Position numbers and translations under genes: made by a program
DNA from: Cornus controversa
Taxonomy: Eukaryota > Streptophyta > Magnoliopsida > Cornales > Cornaceae
Assembly (NCBI GenBank): GCA_026545225.1
Contig: CM048845.1
Span: forward strand, 52,924,033-52,988,032
Reading direction: 5' to 3'
Length of the DNA stretch: 64,000 nt
Shown here: positions 1-11,399 of the stretch, in pieces
Numbering within the stretch: position 1 is the first letter of the stretch
Layout of the letters: each line of letters begins with the position of its first letter
Notes under the pieces: generated by a model
What the model was told of the DNA's origin: nothing
Databases searched by the model: none
The model's input: the letters and a program-made list of their open reading frames with translations, nothing else

Positions 1-942
1 ACAAGATAACAGGCAAAGACCAATTGTTGGCCATAACATTAATAACAAGCTACCAGCAACAACTCACGCCTCTATACACTCACGTTGATTTCTTTGGTAC
101 ACTTATGGTAATGTGATTTTACTACTATTTGTATCTTTGGGGCCATGTTTTCACTCATACTGATTCACAAATAGGAGACCCAAATCCTCTTTTTTATAAG
201 CTCAACCACCAATTATAAATATCATTACATATTTGTTAGTACAAAAAATTGCTTAAATAATCTCCGCTAATTAATTTAATGCACACACCCAATAAAATCA
301 AGAACACAATATTTTCATAGATCAATTGAGAAGGGGATTTCAGGATCCTTTTATTCATCCTTTTCTGAATATTTATACAAGTTGGAATTCAAATCCTAGT
401 AGAATTTAAATTTCCTTACTTCTTGCTATCTTTTCTCTCAAGGATTCAAATTTCTTTTTGAGTTTAGACTTATGTCTAGGCTGGGCCATTTTGAATGGGG
501 GTGACTAGGCCCATTCCTTTTTTAAAATTATTTTCTTGGGCTTTTGTTGATACTTAGGCTCAAACCCTCTTGGGCTTGGTCTGTTTCTGTACCAATTCAG
601 CCCATTGGAATAAGTGAGAATTTTTATCCTACACATTTCTCCCAATTCTCTTCAATTATAAGCTTTTGCCAAACTGGAGGGAATTTTTATAGGTTTTGTC
701 ATGATTTCGTTGCCTGTATCGAGAACCCTCATTAATGTTGGGGTACCAGTGATAGTGTTGAGTATGTAAATGATCTCTTCATGTTACCTTTTGTATTTTG
801 TCTTGACACTTCGTTATTTTTAGGCACAAATCTTCTGCAACTAATTATCTTCTCTTCCTTATTCATTTTCTCTTCAACTTCCTAGTATCGATTTGTCTTT
901 GCATGTTATTCTTCATCTTTTACCCACGTCTTTTTCTTCTTT
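1..942. other. AT-rich stretch without a gene; possible T1 3' LTR on the minus strand
   Basis: No convincing coding region is visible. On the minus strand the purine-rich run TTGGGAGAAATG (about 636-646) is directly followed by TGTAGGATAAAAATTC, which looks like a polypurine tract joined to an LTR start at about 633-635. That is where the 3' LTR of the minus-strand Tat-like element T1 would be expected, beyond its antisense ORF. The other end of this LTR is outside the window, so the assignment is an inference from position and motif only. Confidence 0.3.
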
Positions 943-2288
943 ATGATGTCTTCAAGTGATAGTGACTGTACCTTTTTTGACAATCACAAAGTCACAATGT
1001 CCATTTCTTCCCTTCCAATCTCAAAAACTACCCAACCTACAACTGTTGTTGGGGAAACAGTCACATCCGATCAAGGTGTGGTTGTTGCTCCGGTGACTAG
1101 GTAGCTGGTTGACATTGAAAGAATTAGAGAGGAATGTCATATTCCTAGCAACGTCATAATAGAGGGTTACCCCTTAGACTCTAACTATAGTGCTGGTGAA
1201 GGAGTCAAGAAAAGTGAAGTCATTTTCTTAGCTTCTCATTTCAAAACTTTTAGATTTTCTTTTCACTATTTCTATAGTTTTGTTTTTTCAAACTGAATCT
1301 TGCACCACTTCAGTTAAGCCCTAACTTTTTTCATATTATCTCTTGTTTGCTTTCTCTGAATCGTGTACACAAACTAAACATGCACCTGAATGATCTTTTG
1401 TTCTACTACTCTCTTTACCGGGTGAGATCGGAGGATAATTATTACCATCTGTTCCCTAATAAGGATAGAAAAATTTGTTTTGACACTCCCACTTCTAACA
1501 TGTTGTGGAAGGAGAGACTTGTCCTGGTGAAGGGGGTCTGGAACGTTAGGGCTGCTTAATGCTTCCCTATCCCTAATGCCTTTGGTGATGCTGTGATTCC
1601 TTCCTTCACTTTGTCGAGAAAGTCTTTTGTAGATATCATAGGAGACTTTCAGCAATCTCTTTTTTATTCTTATTTCTTTTATGACTTTACTCTGATCCTT
1701 TCCTTGTTTGTCTTTGCCACTGATCGGATTAAGTCTTGAAAGAGAAGGTTTGGAACATTCGCCCTTCTATGCAGAAGTACTTGTCATCTCAGCAGCTTCA
1801 AGAACGGTGGGTTCCAAACTTGAGAAAATCTGATGGCTTATTTTTAACAGTGGGGGGACTATGCTACCCTCAACCGTGATGTGATGGGGGCTCTTACTCG
1901 TGGGATATAGCTGCCCAAGGATGAGCTTCGCCAACAAGCAGTTAATAGGGATAAATTGCTTACCAATGTGCCTCTTCATATCATGGAGGTTAGCTCTTCT
2001 ATATTTTTCACTTTCCTCATTTATCATTATCATTTTGTTTTCTTTTGACTTTTGCTTGACCTTGTTGTGTTGCAGAGCGTTTATATGACCATCTCCCTTT
2101 ACAAGGCCTTAGAAGTCGAACGGTTGAACGGGTGCAAGGCCGAAAGCCTTGAAGGGGAGGTGAAGTCTTTGAAGAAGTCCCTTGTTGAGAAACAAAAGGC
2201 TATTGTTCTATTTGAATAGAGGACCCTGAAGGCTGAACTGAAGGCTTCTGAGCTCCAGACTATGCTACAGGTTTGCAAGTCTGGAGGA
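943..2288 (+). pseudogene. T1 extra ORF, part 1: putative gypsy-type transposon protein remnant
   Basis: This is an intron-containing ORF remnant of the plant putative gypsy-type transposon family (Pfam PF04195-like, by recall of the pattern). Recognisable pieces are an N-terminal Ser/Thr-rich start at about 943; the block DIERIREECHIP near 1117-1150; a block with DNYYHLFP and WKERLVLVKGVW at about 1430-1545; and a Lys/Glu-rich, probably coiled-coil stretch (EVERLNGCKAESLEGEVKSL) at about 2115-2175. A canonical GT-AG, phase-0 intron lies at 1989-2075, with clean reading frame on both sides. In-frame stops (TAG near 1102, TAA at about 1557, TAG near 2218) show it is dead. It continues after the E1 insertion at 9316. 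The strand is opposite to the Tat-like integrase at 12960-15815, so it may be that element's antisense extra ORF. Function of the family is unknown. Confidence 0.6.
1989..2075 (+). other. Spliceosomal intron in the T1 extra ORF
   Basis: The donor ATGGAG/GTTAGC and the acceptor TTGTTGTGTTGCAG/AGC bound an 87-bp T-rich segment. Removing it joins two open segments in phase 0 (...LHIME + SVYMT...). The T-rich pyrimidine tract before the AG is typical for plants. This supports a spliced gene rather than a chance ORF. Confidence 0.6.
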
Positions 2289-2608
2289 TGTAATACCCCA
2301 TAATTTGAGGATATTTAATTTGGATTTTTATTAATTTAAATTATTTATTTTATGATGTTTTAAATGCTTTAGTTAATTTTTGTGTATGTTGTTCTTTATT
2401 TTGTTTAATGTAGATAGTTAATTAATTGGTGCTAATTGTTCATTGACTTTCAATGTTTGTGAAATTTTTTGTGTTTAAATGTAAATTTGTTTAACTAAAA
2501 TAGTGGGTTTTTTGGGCTACATTTCCTTTTATTTTTAATTATTTTCAGGTTGGGCTATATTGATTAAAATATATTTATATATAGGTGGGCTAAATATATT
2601 TATACGTT
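2289..2608 (+). repeat. E1 5' LTR, truncated
   Basis: It matches the first ~320 bp of the 3' LTR at 6660-6990 (same TGTAATACCCC start, same GTGGGCTAAATATATTTATA block). It then jumps directly to leader sequence (GGTATCTTTCGTGTTG...) that matches the E2 leader near 40330. About 2.3 kb of LTR plus the primer-binding site are missing through one internal deletion. Confidence 0.8.
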
Positions 2609-2724
2609 TGGTATCTTTCGTGTTGTGTATTTTGATAAGTAGAATCTAAGCATATGACTCATTCTACTCCATATGTTTTAGTCTATTGTTGGGGTATTGA
2701 TTCTCTTTCTCTTCATCTATTCAA

Positions 2725-5700
2725 ATGCCACCCCATAAGAGGAGGAGTGTGAACCAACACTGGGGTCATGATAATGTTCAGGGTGGAAATGCTGAACTTC
2801 CTCTCAATTTGGCAGCCATTATTGCTCAGGTTGTAACTACAAGAGTGGCGACTACTTTTTAGAATCAGTAGCTGCCACAGCATCCATCGTAATTGGCGCA
2901 TGTTCCATTACCAGTGGAGTAACCTAATACCTGGGAGAAGAGGAATAGAAATGGCAGGAGGCAATTTGACAGGGGTAGTTACCCAAGGTAGTAGCCGTGG
3001 AAGAAACACAAGGGTAACGATGATGCTCAGAAAGGGGAAGCCTCTACTCATAGAAGATAGAATGGAGTACCGCAAACAGGTTAAACTCAATCACAGGGTA
3101 ATTAGCTGAGTAGGCCTACTGGTACATTAAGAGGAAATTACTATGGGTGTGGTGAGGTTGGGCATTCCGCTAGGTATTGCCCCAAAGCTAATAAGGGATA
3201 ATTTGGTCAACAGGGACAACAACACCCCTTGTTGATACCACAGGATTCCACGGATTCAGACTCAACACTATCCAACTTTACTAGCACTACCACCGCCAGC
3301 GGGGCAACCTGCTCAACAGATGCACTATGGAAGGGTCTACAACGTCATGCCATATGATGTGCAGGTTCCTCAGGTGATTGAGGGTATGTTTTTGATAAAT
3401 GGTAACCTTGGTCGTGTTTTATTTGATACTGGGGCATCTCACTCATTTGTGTTTCAGTCGTTTGTTAGGCTATCGAGCATACTTACTCAGCCGTGTAGTT
3501 CTCTATTTACTATAGCTACACCATTGGGAGTTAGTACAGTTTTAGTGGAATGCTGCAGTTAGGTCACTATAGGCATTGATAGACTGAAGTTCTTAGCGGA
3601 TCTATTGGTCTTAGACATGAATTCATATGATGTCATACTCGGGATGGATTGGTTATCATACTATCATGCCAAGGTTAATTGCCATGATAAGGCAATCATT
3701 TTTCCTATACTAGGTTAGGAGATGTAATTGGTTGCTATGCCGCAATCAAATGGAGATATATAGTCACTTGTTCTTTATTAGTGAGGAGTCTCCGGAGGGA
3801 ATTACAATTTTTATGGATTCCATTCCAGTGGTGCGAGACTTCTAGGATGTGTTTCAGGAAATTCCAGAGCTATCACCGAGTTGTGAGATCGATTTTGTGA
3901 TTGATTTAGCCCCAGGCACCAGACCTATTGCTAGGGCCCCATATGGAATGGCGCTTAAGGAAATAAGGCAGTTGAACGAGTAGATTCAGCAACTTCTCAG
4001 TCAGAAATTCATTCACAAGAGTACTTCACCGTGTGGAGCACCGGTGTTATTTATGAAAAAGAAGGATGGGTCTCTTCGCCTTTGTATAGATTATAAAGAG
4101 TTAAATAAGGTCACAATCCGCAACAAGTACCTGTTACCAAGGATTGATGATCTATTCACTTAGCTGAGGGGAGTCACCTACTTCTCAAAGATAGATTTGA
4201 GATCCAGGTATCATCAGCTCTGAGTTAGGGAATAGGACGTACCAAAGATAGCCTTTCTTACCAGATATGGGTCATATGAGTTTCGGTTCATGCCTTTTAC
4301 GTTGATAAACACCCCAGCTATCTTCATGGATCTAATGAACAGAGTGTTCAGTATTGTTCTACAGACACTGAGAGATCACCAGTTGTATGCAAAGTTTGAG
4401 AAATGTGATTTATGGTAAAGGGAGGTAAAGTTCTCGGGGCATATAGTATTTGAGAAGGGGATAACAGTTGATCCAAGCAAGGTGTCAACAGTGTTGGAGT
4501 GGGGGCAGCCTACCTCACCCTCAGAGATTTGTAGTTTTCTTAGGTTAGCTGGTTATTATTGTAGGTTTATTCAGGGCTTCTCCAAGATTGCTAGTCCGTT
4601 CACCCATCTGATTAAAAAGGGTATATCTTTCGTTTGGGATGATTTTTGTTAGGCGACATTTGATGAGTTGAAGAACAAGTTGACAATTGCACCTGTTCTA
4701 GCTACTCCTCAGAGGAAAATTGAGTACTTGGTTTATACCGATGTGTCATTGCAGGGTTTAAGATATGTGTTGATGTAGAATGAGAGGCCAATATCACATG
4801 CGTAACGTACGCTTAAGCCTTACAAGTTTAATTACCCGTCTCATGATCTGGAGTTAGCAGCTGTGGTCTTTGCCTTGAGGATCTGGAGGCATTATTCCCT
4901 GGGGGAGACTTCCAGATTATTCAGCAACCACAAGAGTTTGCAATATCTGTTCTCACAGAAAGAGCTGAATATGAGGCAGCGTAGGTGATTGGAATTCGTG
5001 AAAGATTATCACTTTCCATCTAGTACCACCAAGGGAAAGCGAATGTAGTAGCTGATGAACTTAGTCGCCAACCCTATGCTAGTCTTTCTGCTCTATTTGA
5101 AGTAGAGTGAAATTACTTGAGCAGTGTTGATGCTTTAGCTGATGCTTTTGTAGCATGTATAGTGGTTACACCTACTATTATTCGAAGGATAATTTCATAT
5201 CAGCTTACTGACTTGCAGTGCATAGAGAAAGTGGATGAGATGAAATCTGGAGAGGTACCATATTATGTAGTGGGTACGGATGGAGGATTGTGATACAAGG
5301 GGCGGTTAGTGGTTCCTCCCAAGGATCATTTGAGGAGGACAGTGATGAATGAGGCCCACATTTCTCAGTTTTTGGTACACCTAGGAGGGGATAAAATGTA
5401 CCAAGACATGAAACGATAGTTTTGGTGGGCAGGTATGAAAAGGAACATTGCTATATTTGTCTCTAAGTGTAGCACTTGTCAAATGATCAAAATTGATCAC
5501 CAAAGACCGTCGGGATCTTTGTAGCCATTGCCTATACCACGAGTGGAAGTGGGAGAGCATTTCTATAGATTTCATTATGGGACTTCCCACCTCACAGCGG
5601 AATCATGATGTTAATTGGGTGATAGTGGACAGGTTGACAAAATCAGCCCATTTATTGCCAGTTCGCTCGAGTTACACCTTAGAGCAATACGCGAACCTTT

Positions 5701-6622
5701 ACATTGCATAGATAGTGAAGCTCCATGGTGTACCTTTGTCCATTATATTAGATAGAGATCCAAACTTTGTTTCAGGCTTTTGGGAGTGTTTTCAGTAGGC
5801 TATGAGTACACGCTGCACCTCAGTACAACCTATCACCCTCAAACCGATGGTCAGACCAAGAGGGTTAATCAGATTCTAGAGGATATGTTGCGGGCATGTG
5901 TACTTGACTTTAAAGGTAATTGGGAGAGTTACTTGCCACTTGTTGAGTTTACCTATAACAATAGTTATCAGAACACTATTGGTATGACACCATTCAAGGC
6001 TCTGTATGGGCGCCTTTGTAGGTTGCCTATATATTGGTTGGAGGTTAGAGAGAATAGATTCTTGGGTCCTGAATTCATTAAGGACACATCTGAGAAAGTC
6101 ACTTTTATTCTAGACCATATGCAGACTGCTTAAAGTAGACAGAAAAGTTATGTTGATCAAAAAACTCGAGCATTAGAGTTTAAGGTGGGGGATCAGGTTT
6201 TACTCAAGGCTTCTCTTATGAAAGGAGTAATGCAGTTTAAGAAAAAGGGAAAGTTGTTGCCTCATTTTGTGGGTCCTTTCATGATTACTGACAGGATCGG
6301 GGCAGTAACGTATAGATTGGCATTACTAGACACAATGTACAGGGTGCATAATGCCTTTCATGTGTTTGTGTTATGAAAATTCCTTAGGAATGATGATACT
6401 TATCAACACATTGAGGTTGGGGAGATTGAGTTGTAACCAGATGCAACATATTTGAAGTAACCTTATTGTATTCTTGACCGTAGGAACCAGGTCCTTCGTT
6501 CCAAGACTGTTCCTTTAGTTTGTGTTCAATGGAGCCACCACAGTGAGGCGAAGTCCACTTGGGAAAAGAAGGATGAAATAAAGGCAAAATATCCAGAACT
6601 TTTTATTTCAGGTATGAGGTGA
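2725..6622 (+). pseudogene. E1 gag-pol pseudogene (chromovirus)
   Basis: In order: a start ATGCCACC at 2725; a strongly shortened gag with a damaged zinc knuckle (GCGEVGHSARYC, first Cys lost) near 3145-3180; an aspartic protease with LFDTGASHSF at 3420-3450; RT with [12 protein letters not shown] (about 4080) and FSKIDL (about 4185); RNase H (4700-5100); integrase (about 5340-6130, with DRLTKSAHLLPVR and [19 protein letters not shown]); and a Tekay-type chromodomain tail (VQWSHH, KAKYPELF) ending with TGA at 6620. The RT catalytic YIDD block is absent: the frame jumps from MNRVF to [12 protein letters not shown] at about 4345-4365. More than ten in-frame stops are present, most of them TAG where E2 keeps CAG or CAA. 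It is non-functional. Confidence 0.9.
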
Positions 6623-7365
6623 ATTTTGAGGATGAAATTCCTCTTTTTAGGGGGAAGAATGTAATACCCCATAATTTGAGGATATTTAATCTGAATTTTT
6701 ATTTATTTAAATTGTTTATTTTGTGGTGTTTTAAATACTTTAGTTAATTTTTATGTATGCCTGTTCTTTGTTTTGTTTAATGTAGATGGTTGATTAATTG
6801 GTGCTAAGTGTTGATTGACTTTAAATGTTTGTGAAATTTTTTGCGTTTAAATGTAAATTTGTTTAAATAAAATATGTGGGTTTTTGGGCTGCATTTTCTT
6901 TTATTTTTAATTATTTTCAGTTTGGGCTAGACTATTAGGTTGGGCTATATATATTTACATATCTTTATATATAGGTGGGCTAAATATATTTATATTTATT
7001 TTTTTAATTATTTAGGAAATATTTTAGTTTTTCTGGAAAAGAACAATAATAGAATAAAGAGACAATAAAAATTAGGGTTCAATAGTTCCTATGTACAGAG
7101 AGTTTCTACACACAGACAGGGTGAGAACGGTAGACGCCAGAAAAAAGGAGAGAAGGTGATTTTTCTCAAAATCATAAGACAAGTTCAATCTCTTCACTTC
7201 CCCTTTGAACTTGTAAACATAGATTAAATTTAGTGTTGTTTGATTGTATATGTGTGCATATATTTATGTATGGAGTTCTGTATGAATATGAATAGTAGTA
7301 TGGAATTCTGTTTAATTTCTTATATAAATTCATGTGAAAGATCCCTGTAAATATATATAAGTATA

Positions 7366-7401
<36 letters not shown>

Positions 7402-7950
7402 ATGTTTATACAAGCATGAACTTAGTATAAACATGAACCTATGGTTGTTGAAGGATGTTAATCCGTTTCCTTTTGTGTTGTTCTTGCTCTGGTAAATGAT
7501 CCTTGATCATTAGAAATCAAATTGTTGAGAAATTTGGATTTAATTTTGAATTTTAGTTGAAGAACCCTAGAACTTGAAAAAATAGGGGTTTTTGATTTGG
7601 GCTATGATTGAAGGGGCTTTTCATATCAATAGGTAGCTTAGACCAAGAGGAGAATATTGGTGTAAAAATAGAGGTGAATAGAGGCCGAAAGTGGCCTAAA
7701 AAGTCACTGGAAGCTGGCTGGCGCGTGCATGAACAGTTCGCTGGCTGGAGGAAGAAGAAGACCCAGCGCACGTGCCACACCCATGCTCACCGCCGGTGCA
7801 TGGGGGCATGTGCAACGGTCTCTAGTAGCCGGCGGGGATTGAAAAAGGGACAGTCTGGTCACACTCGCCGTGCCCACCCACTGGGCCCAATCCGAAATAT
7901 TTTAAAAATATATTTATGTTTTAAAATCATTTTTAAATTGAAAAAAAAGA

Positions 7951-8250
7951 ATTAAATTACTTTTAAATTCCAGAAAATTTTTGAAAATTTAAATTCATCT
8001 TTTTTAGATAGAATATACATGGGACTTTAATTTCAAAACGAAATAATTTCCCCTTGTTGTAGATTTCGTACAAAAACTATACTTCAAAAAAATAGGAAAA
8101 ATTTTTTAAATTACTTTTGAATTCCAGAAATTTTCTGAAAATTCAAATTCATCTTGTTAGGATAGAAAATACATGGGACTTAAATTTCAAAATGAAATAA
8201 GTTCCCCGTGTTGTAGATTTAGTACAAAAAGTGTACTTTAAAGTTGGGAT
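7951..8250 (+). repeat. Two tandem copies of a ~150-bp unit in the E1 LTR
   Basis: The segment starting TAAATTACTTTTAAATTCC at about 7951 repeats at about 8110 with the same internal landmarks (TACATGGGACTT, AATTTCAAAA, TTCCCC.TGTTGTAGATTT, AGTACAAAAA). Comparable units occur three to four times in the E2 LTRs (17120-17640 and 44600-45140). Confidence 0.7.
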
Positions 8251-8515
8251 TTGGAAATCTTTAAACTTATGGTTGAGTGATTTACTAAATTCATGGTTGT
8301 TTATTTGTTTTTAATTTGCTTTGGTAGTTGCATTATATGCAAGATGAATGGTGATGTGGTGTTTTATTATGTTCTTATTTATTTATTATTGTAAACGGAT
8401 GAGAATGGACAGTCCTGTTTTGAATAGTTTTATTTCTGTCTCTTATGAATTGGTATAGTTTCAATTATGTTATCACTCATGCTTATAAGTATATATTGTG
8501 TTTAAGTTTATGGGA

Positions 8516-8760
8516 AGGCATGTCAGGATTGCCTAATACCTAATAAGGTATTTATAAACGATTTGTGGAGGCATGTTAGGATTGCCAAATACCTAATAAG
8601 GTATTCAATGTTAATAAGGGAGGCATGTCAGGATTGCCAAATACCTAATAAGGTAATTAATACGTTTAAAAGGGAGGCATGTCAGGATTGCCTTATATCA
8701 ATAGGGTATGCATTTAATAAAGTGTTCAGGCATGTAAGGATTGCCTTTGGATTGAACTTA
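8516..8760 (+). repeat. LTR tandem array, ~54-bp units with paired inverted motifs
   Basis: About five units start AGGCATGTCAGGATTGCC (about 8516, 8569, 8621, 8675, 8728). The first three are followed by AATACCTAATAAGGTATT or a close variant. Each full unit can fold as AATACC-N6-GGTATT, and GGCA...TGCC brackets the first half. The same motif arrays occur in E2 LTRs at 36722-36927, 39575-39640 and 45440-45655. Confidence 0.8.
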
Positions 8761-9315
8761 GAAAATAGGTTATATAATTTGTGGGATAATGGATGGGTTG
8801 GTATGGTTGGTTTCTATATTGGAGCAGGGGTTAAATGAGGAAATGATATGTATATATCTATGTATTTTATTGTCCCTCATATAGATAGCATGTTTATCAG
8901 TCCTCTGTTGGGTTGTAGAGGGAACTTGCTTGTGGGTTTAACACACTTTGTTGATATTGTAGGTCCCAGGCAGTTTCCACCTCGATGTTCGAGCTTGGAG
9001 TTCATAGAGCGTGGTGGTCATCTAATCCTTACCAGTCTTCAGTTTAGGGACTTAGATCTTTTCATAAAGTATTTACTTTTATAATTTTTGGTTAAGGGTC
9101 CTTGAGTTACGGGACTGCCAAGTTATATCGTTCAGACTAGTAGTATGTTTATTTAACGTTATTTATTATTTCAATTAGTCTTTCATTTCAGCATTATAAT
9201 TCTTTTTTTCTTTTTGTCCTTGCATTCTATGCTTGTATGCTATCAATTGAAGATATCCCTTATATTTTATATGTGAGATTGACCACCTCATGCATAAAAT
9301 CGTAGAGGGTATTTC

Positions 9316-9555
9316 TGATGGCTTGAGTTATGGCTTCAAACAAGAAGGGAAACTTGAAGCTAAATGGGACTATCAAGATCCTAATGAATTTGATACTGAT
9401 CAAGAGATCAAACCGTACGATGAGTATGGCATTCCTGTACTTGGTGAAGTCAAAAGAAAGTTTGCAGAATTCCTCAAGAGCTCGTGCTTAGCTCCACCCC
9501 CTTCTATCTCGATTGTTGTTCCTTCATCTCCTCCTCCGTTTGATCAGATCGTGCC
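9316..9555 (+). pseudogene. T1 extra ORF, part 2 (C-terminal region)
   Basis: An open frame continues the gene interrupted by E1. It is acidic (EAKWDYQDPNEFDTDQEIKP), then has a proline-rich linker (LAPPPSISIVVPSSPPPFDQ). It breaks at the solo LTR at 9556 and resumes in frame at 10929. The ATG at 9290 lies in the E1 LTR and is not a real start. The acidic and Pro-rich composition resembles C-termini of the plant gypsy-type transposon proteins. Function is unknown. Confidence 0.55.
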
Positions 9556-10923
9556 TGATGTTGTTTTAAAATTGTTAAATAACTCGCAAGTGTACGAATC
9601 TATTGAAGTATAGATCGGCAAGAACGAGGTCGAACCCAAGGGAATGCTTTGAGAAGAAAAACTAATACAAATTCAAATTAATTTAAAACTAATCTAGTTT
9701 AAACACAAGTTTAGTTGATTTGAGAGAAATTAAATTAACATGAAAATAAAATAACACTATTGAAATCAAATAAAGAAAATAACTAAGGTTTTGGATTCCA
9801 CCACCATTAAATCCATGAAGTTTCTAATATTCATTTATTAATTCCCAAAGTTAGAGTAGCAATCAAAAAATCAATCTATTGCTTACTCAAGATTTAATAA
9901 TAAAGCACTATGAAAAATATATTAAAAGGTAGATTTTCCTTCGCTTCACTAGTGTAAAACTCTAAGCATCCTATGTATCCAATTTAATGAAAAATATAAG
10001 ATCAAAGATTATCACTTTTAAGAAATACAAATCCAAGCTTAGATTAATTATAATATTTTCTAACTACCACATATACATGATATAGATGGTGAAAAAACTA
10101 TAAAATAATTAATCACAAAAAGCGAAAATCATAAGAATTTAAATCATACACATGAGAATCAATTAATGAATAAAAGAACTTCACTTCATTAATGGAGGTT
10201 TCCTCCTCAACCCTAGTTGAGGAGTTTAGTTACACATAGTAGAAGAAGAAAATAACAAAATAATAAAAGACATAATGAATAAATAAAACCCGGATTGTCT
10301 CTGTCTTCTCTGCCTTGGCCTTCACTTCTTTTCTCCTCCGAAACAGCCTCCAATTCACCTCTTTATATCCCAAGAGAATACATAAAGTCCTAATCCAATT
10401 AGGAGATAATTAGGGTTTTCCCGCAGCCCTAAATAGGAATATTTTTCTACTAACATTCGGTCCAAGTTTTGACCCAGTAGAAGTCCGATTCATGAAATTT
10501 ACATGAAATACAAAAGTGTCCAGAATCGAATTTTGTTCAACATTAGCGAGAATTAAGTCGAATTGACGCTTGAAAATAAGACTTTATGTCCACTTTCCAA
10601 AACGGGATTAAAACTGGATTAAGTGCAAAATTGGGCTTCAGGCCCGTAACCTCCTTAAGCAGTTGTAATTCTCTTGGACCACTTTATTGGGCTGTTTTGA
10701 GTTGAAATATGGAGTTGAATGGACCCATTAAATGTAGGCTTCATATAACCTTCTTGAATATCATCTTTAAAAGCCCAAAATCATGATTTTATCTGAAATA
10801 ATCATTAAGGTCCTGAAAAAGACAAAAAACACAAAAATAGAGTAAAATCACATATAAACTATCACTAAGAGAATAAAATATGCAAATTAAAAGGCTAGAA
10901 TGCATAACATTCAACGCCGATCA
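9556..10923 (-). repeat. Athila-type solo LTR inside the T1 extra ORF
   Basis: On the minus strand it runs from TGATCGGCGTTGAATGTTATGC to its end at 9556. The start matches the Athila-I LTR start (TGATCGGCGTTTAATG). The flanking direct repeats are GTGCC (9551-9555) and ATGCC (10924-10928), differing by one transition. Removing the LTR and one repeat restores an open frame across the join (...FDQIVP + EVPAQAK...). Only one LTR is present and no internal sequence, so it is a solo LTR. It is diverged from the Athila-I LTRs. Confidence 0.8.
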
Positions 10924-10928
10924 ATGCC

Positions 10929-11022
10929 AGAGGTGCCAGCCCAAGCTAAAAAGGGCATATTGATTGTTGACTCCTTCGATCAAGACTTCAACAAGGAGGA
11001 CGGGGCAGCTCCCCTGGGTTGA
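10929..11022 (+). pseudogene. T1 extra ORF, part 3 with stop codon
   Basis: The last ~30 codons follow in the same frame as 9316-9555 after the solo LTR is removed (EVPAQAKKGILIVDSF ... EDGAAPLG), with TGA at 11020-11022. The acidic end and the in-frame continuation show this is the natural C-terminus. Confidence 0.55.
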
Positions 11023-11396
11023 CTTTTGTAGTTTTTTTTCTCTTTTTTTTTTTTGTAATGCTCAGATTTTCTCTTTTGAGGGATAACTTATGCTTTTATC
11101 CCTCATTTTGTAATTATCATTATAATCCATATAACTTTTTTTTTGCTTTAGTTTCTCCAAACTTATCATTTTGACTCTGTTTGATACTTCTGCACTTGAT
11201 ATTTATTTGAATAGACAATTGCTTTGGTAGATTGGGCCCTTAACCTTCCTTGGAATGAAAATTTTTTTTCCAATTTTGTTCAGTTATTGAGAGTCTTGTG
11301 TTGATGATCTGTGTTCAGCATTTGATGTCTCATTTTTCTTCACTAAGGAGTTTGGCATAGGACTCTTTCAAGTCATCAGCTTGTTTCATCGGTCGC
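11023..11396. other. T-rich non-coding stretch downstream of the T1 extra ORF
   Basis: There are long T runs (11032-11056, 11131-11142) and no open frame. It may be the 3' untranslated part of the + strand extra ORF. Nothing else is recognised. Confidence 0.3.
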
Positions 11397-11399
11397 TTT

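Larger units (their letters stand above)
2289..9315 (+). mobile_element. E1: degraded Ty3 chromovirus (Tekay-like), inserted in the T1 extra ORF
   Basis: Both LTRs begin TGTAATACCCCATAATTTG (2289 and 6660). The 5' LTR is cut short and fused at about 2608 to the untranslated leader, so the primer-binding site is lost. The internal part encodes Gag, protease, RT, RNase H, integrase and a chromodomain-like tail. A polypurine tract (AGGGGGAAGAA) sits just before the 3' LTR at 6660. It is closely related to E2 (gag-pol at 40427-43785) but belongs to a different LTR subfamily. No clear target-site duplication is seen (GAGGA before, GATGG after). The flanks are two parts of one ORF of the T1 extra gene, which fixes the insertion site. 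Confidence 0.85.
6660..9315 (+). repeat. E1 3' LTR
   Basis: The LTR is about 2.66 kb, from TGTAATACCCC to GAGGGTATTTC (the E2 5' LTR ends GGGGGTATTTCA). It contains an (AT)n microsatellite at 7371-7397, a GC-richer block at 7680-7890 shared with both E2 LTRs (GCCCACCCACTGGGCCCA), a tandem duplication at 7951-8250, and a hairpin-bearing tandem array at 8516-8760. ORFs inside it are not conserved in length with the E2 LTRs and are not called. Confidence 0.8.

Noticed and set aside
9290..9315. ATG at 9290 as the start of a 107-residue gene
   Set aside because: The first eight codons are E1 LTR sequence. The real coding part is the interrupted T1 ORF from 9316 on.
2284..9321. Target-site duplication for E1
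   Set aside because: The five bases before (GAGGA) and after (GATGG) match at only three positions, and the LTR's last base is uncertain.
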